This document shows positions 8,108 through 17,419 of a stretch of 64,000 nucleotides of DNA, one piece after another. Source of the stretch: Phyllobacterium lublinensis (GTDB lineage: Bacteria; Pseudomonadota; Alphaproteobacteria; Rhizobiales; Rhizobiaceae); assembly GCF_020164435.1 (NCBI RefSeq), contig NZ_JAIUDQ010000014.1, positions 62,001 to 126,000 of the forward strand. The letters run 5' to 3'. Below the pieces are notes generated by a model, which did no database searches, was not told the DNA's origin, and was given only the letters and a program-made list of their open reading frames with translations. Numbering within the stretch: the first letter of the stretch is position 1; every line of letters begins with the position of its first letter. The position numbers and the translations under genes were made by a program.

Positions 8108-9040
8108 TCACGTTGGACTTTGACTGGCCTTCTGACGACCGAAATCCGGCGCATCGACTTCCTGGCCGGCATCGATGATGCCGCGACGGACCGCGCGTGT
8201 TCGCGTGAACAGATCGAACAGCGCATCGCCGTCGCCCCATCGAACCGAACGCTGCAGGGACGCGAGGTCTTCCGAAAAGCGCGCCAGCATTTCAAGAATG
8301 GCTTCCTTGTTGTGCAGACAGACGTCCCGCCACATGGTGGGGTCGGAAGCGGCCAGTCGGGTGAAGTCGCGGAAGCCCGACGCCGAGTATTTGATCACTT
8401 CGGAATTGGTCACTTCCTCAAGATCACTGGCCGTGCCAACGATGTTATAGGCAATAAGATGCGGCAGGTGCGAGACAATGGCGAGCACGCGGTCGTGATG
8501 GACCGGATCCATCGTGTCGAGCCGCGAACCGCATGCCTGCCAGAACTTCGTCAGCCGGTCCACTGCTGCAGGGTCGGTACCTTCAAGCGGCGTCAGAATG
8601 CACCAGCGATTGGCGAACAGATCCGCAAAACCGGCATCCGGGCCGGAATATTCGGTACCGGCCAACGGGTGGCCCGGGATGAAATGGACATTGGCGGGAA
8701 GTTCGGGCTGCATCTGCGCGATGACCGAACCCTTGGTCGAGCCCACATCGGTCACTATGGCGCCGGGTTTCAACGAGCCGGCAATCTGCCGGGCAACGGC
8801 GCCTGACGAACCCACGGGCACCGAGACGATGACGAGATCGGCGCCCTTTACTGCCTCGGCGCTGTCGAGTGAGTAGCTGTCGCCGAGCCCAAGTTCTTTC
8901 GCGCGCGCCAGCGTGGTCTCGCTGCGGGTGGAAATGACGATCTGACCGGCGAGGCCCTCGCGCTTGATGACGCGGGCAAGCGACGAGCCGATAAGGCCGA
9001 TGCCGATCAGGGCGATTTTATCAAAATGAACGTTGGACAT
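8108..9040 (-). CDS. tyrC: prephenate/arogenate dehydrogenase
   Basis: NAD(P)-dependent oxidative decarboxylation of prephenate or arogenate in tyrosine synthesis. The 310-residue protein begins with a Rossmann nucleotide-binding motif (IGIGLIGSSLARVIKREG, residues 11-28). It has the family blocks TDVGSTKG and HFIPGHPLAGTEYSG (the catalytic His-Pro region) and HDRVLAIVSHLPHLIAY. No C-terminal ACT domain is present, as in the short alphaproteobacterial form. It begins 3 bp after the hisC stop on the same strand, so the two form an operon. Whether arogenate or prephenate is the substrate cannot be read from the sequence. Confidence 0.95.
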   Translation of the reverse strand: MSNVHFDKIALIGIGLIGSSLARVIKREGLAGQIVISTRSETTLARAKELGLGDSYSLDSAEAVKGADLVIVSVPVGSSGAVARQIAGSLKPGAIVTDVGSTKGSVIAQMQPELPANVHFIPGHPLAGTEYSGPDAGFADLFANRWCILTPLEGTDPAAVDRLTKFWQACGSRLDTMDPVHHDRVLAIVSHLPHLIAYNIVGTASDLEEVTNSEVIKYSASGFRDFTRLAASDPTMWRDVCLHNKEAILEMLARFSEDLASLQRSVRWGDGDALFDLFTRTRAVRRGIIDAGQEVDAPDFGRQKASQSPT

Positions 9041-9043
9041 AGT

Positions 9044-10150
9044 TTATTTCATGAATTCGGAGAGTGCAGCGACTACGCCGCGATTGGCTTCTTCGGATCC
9101 GATGGTAAGGCGCAACGCGTTGGGAAATCCGTATCCCGCAACGCGGCGCAAAATATACCCTCTGCTCGTGAGATACATGTCTGCCTTTTCAGCCGACTTC
9201 GCACTATCGTCCGGAAAGTGGATAAGCAGGAAGTTGCCGACCGACGGTGTCACGCGCAGGCCAAGGGCGGTAATCTCTTCAGTCAACCACGGCAACCATT
9301 TCTCATTGAACGCGATTGCCTGGTCGACATGCGCCCGGTCGCGGATCGCAGCGGCACCGGCAGCGATTGCCGCGGAATTCATATTGAACGGTCCACGAAT
9401 GCGGTTGACGGCATCGATGACATGATGAGGCGCGAACATCCAGCCGATACGGAGTGCCGCAAGCCCGTGAATCTTGGAAAAGGTCCGGGTCATGACGACA
9501 TTCTCAAAGGATGACACGAGTTCGACACCGGCTTCGTAGTCGTTGCGGCGCACATATTCCGCATAGGCGGCATCGAGCACCAGCAACACGTTCTTCGGCA
9601 GTCCGGCATGCAGGCGGCGAACTTCCTCGAAGGGAAGATAGGTACCCGTTGGATTGTTCGGATTGGCAAGGAAAACGATCTTCGTGCGCGGCGTCACCGC
9701 GCTCAAGATGGAATCGACCTCGGCGCGATGGTTCTTCTCATCGGCGACGACCGGCGTTGCACCCGCAGCCATGATGTAGATCTTGTACACCATGAAGCCA
9801 TGTTCCGTGTAGATCGCCTCATCGCCGGGCGACAGATAGGTCTGGCAGAGCAGACCAAGCAATTCATCGGAGCCATTGCCGCAGAGGATATTGCCCGCAT
9901 TCAGTCCGTGCACGTCGGCGATGGCCTTCTTCAAGGCAGTCGCCTGACCATCCGGATATATTTCCAGCTTCAGCGCGGCCTCGCGATAAGCTTCTACAGC
10001 GTGCTTGCTGGCGCCGAGCGGCGTTTCGTTGGACGACAGCTTATGGACCTTCGCGACACCCGGAGCATGTTCCTTGCCGGGAACATAGGCTGCTATGTCG
10101 AGTATGCCGGCTTTGGGTGTTGGTCGCGTGTCTTTAACTGTCGTGGTCAT
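9044..10150 (-). CDS. hisC: histidinol-phosphate aminotransferase
   Basis: Class I/II PLP-dependent aminotransferase, 368 residues, acting on histidinol phosphate and, given the adjacent tyrC, probably also on aromatic keto acids such as prephenate or phenylpyruvate (inference). Seen motifs: [11 protein letters not shown] near the N-terminus, [12 protein letters not shown] (about 160-171), LDAAYAEYV (Asp and Tyr for PLP) and [17 protein letters not shown] with the Schiff-base Lys near residue 226. It is the first gene of the hisC-tyrC pair. The upstream region carries an inverted repeat. Confidence 0.95.
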   Translation of the reverse strand: MTTTVKDTRPTPKAGILDIAAYVPGKEHAPGVAKVHKLSSNETPLGASKHAVEAYREAALKLEIYPDGQATALKKAIADVHGLNAGNILCGNGSDELLGLLCQTYLSPGDEAIYTEHGFMVYKIYIMAAGATPVVADEKNHRAEVDSILSAVTPRTKIVFLANPNNPTGTYLPFEEVRRLHAGLPKNVLLVLDAAYAEYVRRNDYEAGVELVSSFENVVMTRTFSKIHGLAALRIGWMFAPHHVIDAVNRIRGPFNMNSAAIAAGAAAIRDRAHVDQAIAFNEKWLPWLTEEITALGLRVTPSVGNFLLIHFPDDSAKSAEKADMYLTSRGYILRRVAGYGFPNALRLTIGSEEANRGVVAALSEFMK

Positions 10151-10216
10151 GATTGATCCGTGGCATCGTTCGATCGATGGTCAGATGCTGGCAAACAAGC
10201 CAAAAGGTTTTCACCC

Positions 10217-10362
10217 CCCGCTGTCCTGCCGGACATCTGCCCCACAAGGGGAGATCAGCTTGTATGAGCGTTTCCGCCAATTTTCAACGTTGTAAATTGA
10301 CTAAACCGTTGGTGTCGGTCGATCTCCCCCTTATTGGGGCGGGGTCCGGCAGGACGGAGCGC
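10217..10362. repeat. palindromic intergenic repeat (TCCTGCCGGAC family)
   Basis: The left arm (about 10217-10256, containing GTCCTGCCGGAC, GCCCCACAAGGGGAGATC) and the right arm (10321-10362, GATCTCCCCCTTATTGGGGC, GTCCGGCAGGAC) are imperfect 40-bp inverted copies around a 64-bp centre. Each arm also has its own short hairpin (CCCC, ACAA, GGGG). Repeats with these arms are common between genes in Rhizobiales and resemble RIME-type mosaic elements; the exact family is not established here. It occupies most of the 329-bp gap between hisC and metX. Confidence 0.78.
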
Positions 10363-10425
10363 GTGAGAAAAGCATATGATTTTCTTTTCCGCGAACCGTA
10401 AAACCTTTGAAATGCAAAGAAACCA

Positions 10426-10454
10426 TTGACTTTGCCATGGCTGCAACCATACCT
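10426..10454 (+). promoter_or_regulatory. candidate sigma-70 promoter of metX
   Basis: TTGACT at 10426-10431 is followed after 17 bp by ATACCT at 10449-10454. That would place the transcript start about 18 bases before the metX ATG at 10480. A SAM-II riboswitch, common before metX in this order, was looked for between 10365 and 10480 and not seen; a leader this short would leave no room for one. Confidence 0.4.
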
Positions 10455-10479
10455 AGCCCGCACTCTAGATTGCATAGCC

Positions 10480-11667
10480 ATGACCAAAGCCAGCCAATCA
10501 ACGCCACAAATCGATCAGAAGAGCCAGGAAGCGACAAATCCCCACAGCCCTGTGGTGGATTTTGGTGCCGACAGGCCGCTGCATCTCGATAGCGGTGTTT
10601 CCCTGTCTCCATTTCGCATTGCCTATCAGTCCTATGGCGAGCTCAACGCCGACAAATCCAATGCAATCCTCATCTGCCATGCGCTGACCGGCGACCAGCA
10701 TGTCGCGAATGTGCATCCGGTGACCGGCAAGTCCGGGTGGTGGGAAACACTCGTAGGCCCCGGCAAGCCGATCGATACGGACCGGTATTTCGTCCTCTGC
10801 TCCAACGTGCTTGGCGGCTGCCTCGGCTCGACCGGGCCGGCCTCGATCAATCCCGAGACCGGCATGGCCTATGCACTTGACCTGCCCGTCATCACCATTG
10901 CCGACATGGTGCGAGCCCAGGCTATGCTTGTCGACCATTTCGGCATCGAACAGCTATTCGCAGTCATAGGCGGCTCCATGGGCGGCATGCAGGTGCTGGA
11001 ATGGGCGTCGAGCCATTCGGACAAGGTCTTTGCGGCTGTTGCCATCGCCACCGGGGCGCGCCACTCCTCACAGAATATTGCTTTCCACGAAGTGGGCCGC
11101 CAAGCAGTCATGGCTGACCCGGAGTGGAAGGAAGGCCGCTACCTTGAGGCTGGCACCGTGCCGCGAAAGGGGCTGTCCGTCGCGCGCATGGCCGCGCATA
11201 TCACCTATCTGTCCGAGACCGCGTTGCACCGCAAGTTCGGCCGCAATCTGCAGGACCGGCAGAATGTGACCTTCGGGTTTGACGCGGATTTCCAGATCGA
11301 AAGCTACTTGCGTTACCAGGGCATGAGCTTCGTCGAGCGCTTCGATCCCAACTCCTATCTCTACATGACCCGTGCCATGGATTATTTCGATCTGGCGGCC
11401 GAGCACGAAGGCAGGCTTGCCGATGCGTTCGCCGGATCCAAGACCCGCTTCTGCATCGTGTCCTTCACCAGCGACTGGCTCTTCCCTACCAGCGAAAGCC
11501 GCACTGTTGCCCATGCGCTCAATGCGGCAGGCGCTTCGGTCTCGTTCGTCGAGATCGAATCCGATCGTGGCCATGATGCGTTCTTGCTCGACGAACCGGA
11601 AATGTTCTCGGCCATCAACGGCTTCATCCGTTCGGCGGCGCGTGCCAGGGGCCTGCTGCCCACATGA
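10480..11667 (+). CDS. metX: homoserine O-acetyltransferase
   Basis: Acetylates (or succinylates) homoserine with the acyl-CoA, the committed step of methionine synthesis. The 395-residue protein has the alpha/beta hydrolase fold: [25 protein letters not shown], the nucleophile elbow GGSMGGMQ (Ser near residue 166), and the late Asp (FTSDWLFP) and His (DRGHDAFL) of the triad. ATG at 10480 is chosen over an upstream in-frame ATG at 10426, which lies inside the promoter-like sequence. metW overlaps its stop by 4 bp. Acyl-donor specificity cannot be read reliably here. Confidence 0.95.
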   Translation: MTKASQSTPQIDQKSQEATNPHSPVVDFGADRPLHLDSGVSLSPFRIAYQSYGELNADKSNAILICHALTGDQHVANVHPVTGKSGWWETLVGPGKPIDTDRYFVLCSNVLGGCLGSTGPASINPETGMAYALDLPVITIADMVRAQAMLVDHFGIEQLFAVIGGSMGGMQVLEWASSHSDKVFAAVAIATGARHSSQNIAFHEVGRQAVMADPEWKEGRYLEAGTVPRKGLSVARMAAHITYLSETALHRKFGRNLQDRQNVTFGFDADFQIESYLRYQGMSFVERFDPNSYLYMTRAMDYFDLAAEHEGRLADAFAGSKTRFCIVSFTSDWLFPTSESRTVAHALNAAGASVSFVEIESDRGHDAFLLDEPEMFSAINGFIRSAARARGLLPT

Positions 11668-12278
11668 GCGTCAACACCCATCCCCGCGTCGACTTCGATG
11701 TCATAGCCTCGCTGGTGAGACCCGGCTCGAAGGTTCTCGACGTCGGTTGTGGTGATGGCGAACTCCTCGAACTGCTGCAGACCACCAAGGGTATCGATGG
11801 TCGTGGCGTCGAGCTTTCGCAAAAGGGTGTAAACGAATCGGTTGCGCGCGGTCTTTCGGTCATTCAGGGCGATGCCGACAGCGATCTCAAATATTACCCC
11901 GATGGCGGTTTTGATTACGTCATCCTGTCACAAACCCTGCAAGCCACCCGCAATCCGAAGAACGTCCTGACGGAGCTGCTGCGCATCGGCGAGAAGGCAA
12001 TCGTCTCGTTTCCCAATTTCGGACACTGGCGTGTCCGCGCGTCGCTCGCCATCAATGGCCGCATGCCCGTGACCAAGGACTTGCCCTACAGCTGGTACGA
12101 CACACCGAACATCCATTTCTGCACCATCAGCGACTTTGTCGACATGACGAAAGAAGTCGGTGCCCACGTCGAATCGGCCGTCGCACTCAACGCGCTTGGG
12201 GCGCGGCTCGGCTTCAACATGCCGTGGGGATTCTGGAACCTGTTCGGTCAACAGGCCGTATTCCTGCTCAAGCGTTAA
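11664..12278 (+). CDS. metW: methionine biosynthesis protein MetW
   Basis: A 204-residue class I SAM-dependent methyltransferase-fold protein. Motif I is [15 protein letters not shown] (about 26-40), followed by [11 protein letters not shown] and the MetW signature [13 protein letters not shown] and NFGHWRVR. MetW is needed with MetX for acylation of homoserine in proteobacteria that have the metXW pair. The ATGA overlap with metX shows translational coupling. A 14-bp perfect palindrome (GAATCTGCAGATTC) just after the gene has no loop or T tail and is not called a terminator. Confidence 0.95.
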   Translation: MSVNTHPRVDFDVIASLVRPGSKVLDVGCGDGELLELLQTTKGIDGRGVELSQKGVNESVARGLSVIQGDADSDLKYYPDGGFDYVILSQTLQATRNPKNVLTELLRIGEKAIVSFPNFGHWRVRASLAINGRMPVTKDLPYSWYDTPNIHFCTISDFVDMTKEVGAHVESAVALNALGARLGFNMPWGFWNLFGQQAVFLLKR

Positions 12279-12349
12279 TTCGGGAATCCTGACTCAGAAT
12301 CTGCAGATTCGGGGCAAAAATATCAACCAAAGATGGAAATTGTGCTGTG

Positions 12350-13090
12350 CTAACGCGAGCTCGCGCTTGCTGTTCCCTGCGGCGAGAGCACCGGTACGAA
12401 CACCCGCCGCGACGAGCGCTTGGCCACCGGCAGACCCTGGTAGATCCGTTTCTGCGCCTCAACGATCAGCACACCGGAGAACATCGGCCAGAAGCGGCGG
12501 CCCATACGCTCGAACAGACCCGAGGGCCGCATCATCCAGCGTCGCGATGACGGCGGGAAGAACAGCGCCTCGCCCCAGGGGCCTGGGGTGAAGTTGGCTT
12601 CCCGCAGCAGCCTGGTCAGCTGACCACGGCTATAGGGCCGGCCGCTGCCAAATGGCGTGTGTTCGAAGCGCGCCCAAAGTCCGCGCCGGTTGGGCACGAC
12701 GATGACCAGACGGCCATTCGGCGCCAGTACCCGCCACATTTCCTTCAGCGTTTCGCGCGGATCTTCAGCATGCTCCAATGCATGAACCATCAAGACGCGG
12801 TCCACCGCCGAATCTGGCAAGGGCAAATCTTCTTCGAAAATCAATGCTGTAGCTGATGGCTCTGCTGGCGGCCAGCTGACAGCTCCCTGTCCGGCGGGCA
12901 TGAATGCAAAGGTGCGTTCCGTATCGCCGCGAAACCGGTCGAGATAGGGAACGGCGTAGCCGAGCCCGACCAGACGCTCGCCCGGCAGCTTCGGCCAGAT
13001 TGGTGCCAGTGCCATGGTAATCGAGCGCTCGGTCAGGTGCCCAAGTGTTGAAGCGTAGAAAGTACGAAGATCGATGATGTCGAGATGCAT
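12350..13090 (-). CDS. class I SAM-dependent methyltransferase
   Basis: A 246-residue methyltransferase of unknown substrate. It lacks a classical glycine-rich motif I at the usual place (GERLVGLGYAVPYLDRF instead), but has the later blocks clearly: VDRVLMVHALEHAEDP and MWRVLAPNGRLVIVVPNRRGLWARFEHTPFG. Proteins of this type are found beside gloB throughout Rhizobiales. The frame extends to 13111, but ATG at 13090 starts the conserved MHLDIIDLRTFY. It is divergent from gloB with about 108 bp between starts, so the two may share a regulatory region. Confidence 0.85.
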   Translation of the reverse strand: MHLDIIDLRTFYASTLGHLTERSITMALAPIWPKLPGERLVGLGYAVPYLDRFRGDTERTFAFMPAGQGAVSWPPAEPSATALIFEEDLPLPDSAVDRVLMVHALEHAEDPRETLKEMWRVLAPNGRLVIVVPNRRGLWARFEHTPFGSGRPYSRGQLTRLLREANFTPGPWGEALFFPPSSRRWMMRPSGLFERMGRRFWPMFSGVLIVEAQKRIYQGLPVAKRSSRRVFVPVLSPQGTASASSR

Positions 13091-13198
13091 GGCCGCAACG
13101 TAACATGACAAGCAGGAACATCAAGAAATGGCTGATACCGGGTTGCACCTGCCACCGGTCGGACTATCCTGACACACGCAAGCATGAAGAGAATGACC

Positions 13199-13969
13199 AT
13201 GTCCAATCTGCAAATTGAACAGTTCACCGCCCGTACCGACAATTTCGGCGTACTGATCCACGATCCCGAGGCCAATCTGACTGCGTCCATCGATGCACCG
13301 GAAGAACAGCCGATTCTTGCCGCACTCAAACGGCGCGGCTGGAACCTGACGCATGTCTTCACGACCCATCACCACGGCGATCATGTCGAGGCGAATCTCG
13401 CGCTGAAGAAGCGTTTCGGCGTGCACATCACCGGTCCCCGGGACGAACAATCGCAGATACCGGGGATCGACCACCCGGTCAGCCACGGGGACCGGTTTCA
13501 ATTCGGCAATTTCAGCGTCGAGGTCATTTCAACGCCCGGCCATACGGCGGGTGAAATCTCGTACCATATCCCGGCTGCCAAAGTCGCCTTTACCGGCGAC
13601 ACCCTGTTTTCCCTCGGATGCGGCCGTCTTTTCGAGGGCACGCCGGTGACGATGTTCCGATCCCTGCAGCGGCTCGTCGCCTTGCCGGGGGACACTGAAA
13701 TTTACTGCGGCCACGAATACAGCGAGAGCAATGCCCGCTTTGCCCTGACCATCGATCCGGAAAATTCGGCGCTCAAGGAACGAGCACGCGAAATCTCGGC
13801 GCTCCGGGAGGCAGGGCTGCCGACCCTGCCGACAACCCTCCTTCGCGAAATGGCCACGAATCCGTTCCTGCGCTGGCACGATCCTTCCATCCGCAGGAAC
13901 CTGAACATGGAGAACGCCAGCGACGAGGCCGTGTTCGCAGAGATCCGGAAACGCAAGGATAATTTCTGA
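13199..13969 (+). CDS. gloB: hydroxyacylglutathione hydrolase (glyoxalase II)
   Basis: Hydrolyses S-D-lactoylglutathione to D-lactate and glutathione, the second step of methylglyoxal detoxification. The 256-residue protein has the metallo-beta-lactamase zinc motif THHHGDH (residues 56-62), further ligands in STPGHTAGE and FTGDTLF, and CGHEY near residue 170, plus the C-terminal substrate-binding domain. Start codons at 13184, 13193 and 13199 are in frame; 13199 is preferred because GAAGAGA lies at a good distance. Its stop overlaps the start of the cupin gene (TGATG). Confidence 0.94.
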   Translation: MSNLQIEQFTARTDNFGVLIHDPEANLTASIDAPEEQPILAALKRRGWNLTHVFTTHHHGDHVEANLALKKRFGVHITGPRDEQSQIPGIDHPVSHGDRFQFGNFSVEVISTPGHTAGEISYHIPAAKVAFTGDTLFSLGCGRLFEGTPVTMFRSLQRLVALPGDTEIYCGHEYSESNARFALTIDPENSALKERAREISALREAGLPTLPTTLLREMATNPFLRWHDPSIRRNLNMENASDEAVFAEIRKRKDNF

Positions 13970-14403
13970 TGACGCTGACAGCACATGAGATCCGCCAGCA
14001 CCTTGGGCTGGAGCCACATCCCGAAGGGGGTTCTTACGTTCAGACGTTCCGCGATAACCAAAGCGAATGGCCTGAAGGCGGTCGCGGTCATTCGACAGCC
14101 ATCTATTTCCTGCTCGAAAGAGGTGAAGTCTCGGCCTGGCATCGCGTCAAGGATGCGGCCGAGGTCTGGCACTGGTACGGCGGCGCGCCGCTGCGTCTGA
14201 TTATTGCTCCCGAAGGGTTGCCGCGCGAGACGCATCAGCTCGGTCTCGACCTGGCAGCGGGAGAGCGTCCGCAAGCTATTGTGCCAGCCGGGCAGTGGCA
14301 AACGGCTACAACGCTCGGCGACTGGACGCTGGTGGGTTGTACCGTCGCACCCGGCTTCGACTTCGCCCAGTTCGAACTGGCCGAGCCGGGGTGGGAACCT
14401 TAA
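13969..14403 (+). CDS. cupin domain protein (DUF985, Cupin_5)
   Basis: A 144-residue single-domain protein of the Cupin_5 family. HPEGGSYVQTFRD, STAIYFLLERGEVSAWHRV and WHWYGGAPLRL are the family blocks; His residues in SAWHRV and VWHW could bind a metal or sugar. The substrate is unknown. Translation is coupled to gloB by a one-base overlap. Its TAA stop shares the palindrome TTAA (14400-14403) with the stop of the converging transporter gene. Confidence 0.87.
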   Translation: MTLTAHEIRQHLGLEPHPEGGSYVQTFRDNQSEWPEGGRGHSTAIYFLLERGEVSAWHRVKDAAEVWHWYGGAPLRLIIAPEGLPRETHQLGLDLAAGERPQAIVPAGQWQTATTLGDWTLVGCTVAPGFDFAQFELAEPGWEP

Positions 14404-15260
14404 CGCTGCTTCAGCAGCATCTCCTTGGCCGCGAGAGCTGCTCCGAGCGTAATAAGCAGGCAGGCAAGCATGATGCGTGCCGTTGGTTCGGTAACGCCTG
14501 CGATGACCAGGACCAGCGTCGACAACAGCGGCGCAGCGTAGCTCGATGCACCGAGAACCTGTATGTTCCCGTGCTTGACCCCGTAATCCCAGACATAGAA
14601 CGCAGCGCCAACCGGAAAGAGCCCGAGGCCCAGCACTGCGAGCCACTGGATGATGCCTTCTGGCCAGATCGTCTGTTCCAGCAACATATGCGAAATCAGC
14701 GAAAGAATTGAAGTAGCGGCACAAAAGCCGGTCACCGCATCTGTCGGCACGCTGGCAAACCGCCGGGACAGGAGCGAATAGGCCGCCCAGGTTATGGCGC
14801 ACAGACCAGCCATCGCATAGCCGAAACTGTACTGCGCATCGAAGCCGACGCCGCCGCCCTTGGTGATAATCAGCACCGTTCCCGAAAGACCAAGCAACGT
14901 CCCCACAATATGAAACCAGCGAAGGCGCTCACCGGGCATCAATGTTGACCCAACGACAATGAACAGTGGCCACAGATAGGCTATCAGGCTTGCATCAACC
15001 GCCGGTGCGTTACGCAAAGCCGTGAAATAGAGAAAATGGTAGCCAAACAGCCCCACAACACCGAGCAACCAGACCTTTGCCGGCTGGCGCAGATGCCGCG
15101 CCGCACCCGGTCGCCACAACCAGGATACAAACCCGAGGCTCGCACCAATCGCAAAGGTCATGGCCGTCAGCTGAAATGGAGGAACCTTCCCTGAAACATC
15201 GGTAAACAGGGCGAGCATCGCCCACATGATGATCGCAAGAAATCCGACAAATGTTGCCAC
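14400..15260 (-). CDS. EamA/DMT family transporter
   Basis: A 286-residue inner-membrane protein with about ten hydrophobic helices arranged as two EamA repeats (residues roughly 3-135 and 150-280). The N-terminus (VGFLAIIMWAMLALF) resembles the YddG/aromatic amino acid exporter branch, but the substrate cannot be assigned. The start is GTG at 15260, preceded by GGGGG. It ends convergently on the cupin gene, with a 4-bp overlap at TTAA. Confidence 0.87.
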   Translation of the reverse strand: MATFVGFLAIIMWAMLALFTDVSGKVPPFQLTAMTFAIGASLGFVSWLWRPGAARHLRQPAKVWLLGVVGLFGYHFLYFTALRNAPAVDASLIAYLWPLFIVVGSTLMPGERLRWFHIVGTLLGLSGTVLIITKGGGVGFDAQYSFGYAMAGLCAITWAAYSLLSRRFASVPTDAVTGFCAATSILSLISHMLLEQTIWPEGIIQWLAVLGLGLFPVGAAFYVWDYGVKHGNIQVLGASSYAAPLLSTLVLVIAGVTEPTARIMLACLLITLGAALAAKEMLLKQR

Positions 15261-15298
15261 CCCACTGCCCCCAATGCGAAAGCAGCCGCCCCAGCCGC

Positions 15299-16111
15299 CT
15301 ATTGTACTTTTTCGAAACGGGTCGCGTGCACCGTCACCGTACCGATCTGTGTGCCGACCTTCGCCAGTACGGGCGAATAGATAGCGGAGTCGCCAAGCGA
15401 TGCAAAGGTGAGACTGATATTGCTGGAGTTTTTCAGATACTCGATGGCTTTTCGTCCCGACTGATATCCCGCGATCGGCACAAACTTTGCGGAACAGGTG
15501 ATCGCGTTACCCCTGAAGCCCTTGGTTACGAACGGCTCTGTCTTGCCGGCAGGTGACAGTTTCAGATCGACTCGGGTCTGGCCGTCATAAAGATGCAGCG
15601 TCTGGGTGCAGACCTGGCTGGGGCTGTCCGCCGATACCATCACGCCGGAAATTGGATCGGCGACTGACTGAAGATCGGCGGCCGAAAGTTCAACCCAGTT
15701 CTTTTTCTTCCTGATGGGAGGAACATTGATCGTATTGGTGACATTGCCGTTGGCAAACGAGATGGACGTGCTCTTGTCGCGATTGCCATGCCTGTATTTG
15801 ACGACATAGGAATTGGGTACCGGACCGTTCTTCGCAAACTGACCGCTGACATCAAGCTTACCATCGGTGTCGTCGAACAGGCTGGCCAATCCGGAGCTCG
15901 CAAGGGTCCCGGTTACCTGGTAGGTGCCATCGGTCACTTTCGTTGAAAAACTGGCCTTGGCGATAGACAGGCCATATAGCGAGATTCGATAGTCAGTCCG
16001 ATAGGATTGCGCCGCCGCGGCAGGCAAAGCGGCCGTCAGCAGGGATATTGCCAAGGACATTGCCACAAATGTTTGACCGCCAAGGCGTCGGCTAGTCTTC
16101 ATTTTTATCAT
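15299..16111 (-). CDS. DUF3108 domain-containing exported protein
   Basis: A 270-residue protein with a cleavable signal peptide (basic start, hydrophobic core FVAMSLAISLLTAALPA, AAA-Q cleavage region) followed by a beta-rich DUF3108 domain (TDYRISLYGLSIAKASFS). DUF3108 proteins are periplasmic or outer-envelope proteins of unknown function. Two starts are possible, ATG at 16111 and at 16102; both keep the signal peptide. The EamA transporter gene follows 38 bp downstream on the same strand, so co-transcription is possible. Confidence 0.87.
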   Translation of the reverse strand: MIKMKTSRRLGGQTFVAMSLAISLLTAALPAAAAQSYRTDYRISLYGLSIAKASFSTKVTDGTYQVTGTLASSGLASLFDDTDGKLDVSGQFAKNGPVPNSYVVKYRHGNRDKSTSISFANGNVTNTINVPPIRKKKNWVELSAADLQSVADPISGVMVSADSPSQVCTQTLHLYDGQTRVDLKLSPAGKTEPFVTKGFRGNAITCSAKFVPIAGYQSGRKAIEYLKNSSNISLTFASLGDSAIYSPVLAKVGTQIGTVTVHATRFEKVQ

Positions 16112-16231
16112 TCCAGTCCATTGCGGTCCCTGCTATCAATTTTCGACGGCACAAAGCAGGCAAAGTTGTGACTAACATAGGAAGGCTGGCGCGATTACGC
16201 AAAAGCCATGCCAAACTTCGCAGATGCACAC

Positions 16232-16260
16232 TTGACGCGCGCAGCTCATATCACTATAGA
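16232..16260 (+). promoter_or_regulatory. sigma-70 promoter of rpmB
   Basis: TTGACG at 16232-16237, a 17-bp spacer, and TATAGA at 16255-16260 match the housekeeping consensus well and point toward rpmB. The transcript would start near 16267 and have a leader of about 105 bases. A strong promoter fits a ribosomal protein gene. Confidence 0.65.
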
Positions 16261-16373
16261 AACGCGACTTCCCAATAGGCCGCCTGTCCGATAAGCGCGC
16301 CGCTGCACGGCGACGTGCGATGGTAACAAGAAACATTCGGGCTATAGGTAATGAAATTTGAAGGTGAGACCCA

Positions 16374-16673
16374 ATGTCCCGCACATGTGAATTGACCGCT
16401 AAATCGGTACAGTACGGTAACAATGTGAGCCACGCGAACAACAGAACGCGCCGCCGCTTTTTGCCGAACCTCTGCCACGTAACGCTGATCTCCGAAGCTC
16501 TCGGTCAGAGCTTCCGTCTGCGCGTTTCGGCTCATGCCCTGCGCAGTGTCGAGCATCGCGGTGGTCTGGATGCGTTCCTGGTGAAGGCTGACGAGAAGGA
16601 GCTGTCCCAGCGCGCTCGTCTTCTCAAGCGCCAGATTGCCAAGAAGTTGCTCGAAGCACCGGTTGCTGCGTAA
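16374..16673 (+). CDS. rpmB: 50S ribosomal protein L28
   Basis: A 99-residue ribosomal protein of the large subunit. It begins [23 protein letters not shown] and continues [11 protein letters not shown], the conserved L28 core, with the longer C-terminus usual in alphaproteobacteria. GGTGAG precedes the ATG. It stands alone, with its own promoter (16232) and its own intrinsic terminator (16702), so it is monocistronic. Confidence 0.97.
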   Translation: MSRTCELTAKSVQYGNNVSHANNRTRRRFLPNLCHVTLISEALGQSFRLRVSAHALRSVEHRGGLDAFLVKADEKELSQRARLLKRQIAKKLLEAPVAA

Positions 16674-16701
16674 GCAGCATACGTCTATCTGTGATCAATG
16701 G

Positions 16702-16727
16702 GGCCAGCTTCTGCTGGCCTTGTTTTT
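16702..16727 (+). terminator. intrinsic terminator of rpmB
   Basis: GGCCAGC (16702-16708), loop TTCT, GCTGGCC (16713-16719), then TTGTTTTT. This is a perfect 7-bp GC-rich stem with a T tail, 29 bp after the rpmB stop. Confidence 0.9.
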
Positions 16728-16768
16728 GATTCAAGCCGGTTGCTGGTTCCATTACCCAGGATAAAAAA

Positions 16769-17419
16769 ATGTCGCTCAGAAGCGCCTACTCTCCGTCCGA
16801 CTATATTCTGCCTGTCCTCGCCATGTGCGGGGTTGTTGCTGCATCCAATATCCTGGTCCAGTATCCTTTCGACCATTTCGGATTGGGCGAGATACTCACA
16901 TACGGCGCATTCACCTACCCGATCGCTTTTCTGGTCAATGATCTTGCCAACCGCACCTATGGCCCGGCGTTTGCCCGCAAGGTCGTCTATGTCGGGTTTA
17001 CGATCGCCGTGATCCTGTCAATCTGGCTCGCAACGCCGCGCATTGCCATTGCATCGGGCACAGCCTTTCTGACCGCACAGCTTCTCGACATAACGGTATT
17101 CAACAAGCTGCGACAACTAACATGGTGGAAAGCGCCATTTGCCTCCGCAATTTTCGGTTCGCTTCTTGATACGTTGCTGTTCTTCTCTATCGCCTTTGCC
17201 GCCCAATTCGCGTGGATCGACGCCCTTACTGGCCAGGCCGACTCATCACTTTCCATGCTCGTACCGTTCTTCGGCAACGAAATCCCCTTATGGGTTTCGC
17301 TTGGCTTCGGCGATCTGATGGTCAAGATGGTCATGGCGGTCGTGATGCTTGTGCCCTACGGCGCGATCCTCGCCGTTTTTGCTCCAGCCATCTATTCGGC
17401 CAACCGGAACTCGAGATAG
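16769..17419 (+). CDS. YhhQ/VUT family transporter (queuosine precursor transporter)
   Basis: A 216-residue membrane protein with about six helices, of the VUT_1/YhhQ family, whose studied members import queuosine precursors (preQ0/preQ1). The family blocks GEILTYGAFTYPIAFLVNDLANRTYG and FGSLLDTLLFFSIAF are clear. No preQ1 riboswitch is apparent between the rpmB terminator and the start. The last 28 bp overlap the end of the convergent esterase-like gene. Confidence 0.9.
   Translation: MSLRSAYSPSDYILPVLAMCGVVAASNILVQYPFDHFGLGEILTYGAFTYPIAFLVNDLANRTYGPAFARKVVYVGFTIAVILSIWLATPRIAIASGTAFLTAQLLDITVFNKLRQLTWWKAPFASAIFGSLLDTLLFFSIAFAAQFAWIDALTGQADSSLSMLVPFFGNEIPLWVSLGFGDLMVKMVMAVVMLVPYGAILAVFAPAIYSANRNSR

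Noticed and set aside
12300-12316. GAATCTGCAGATTC palindrome as a metW terminator
   Set aside because: No loop and no T tail; probably a chance palindrome.
13702-14802. 366-codon minus-strand frame across gloB, cupin and EamA genes
   Set aside because: Spans three recognised genes on both strands and shows no domain.
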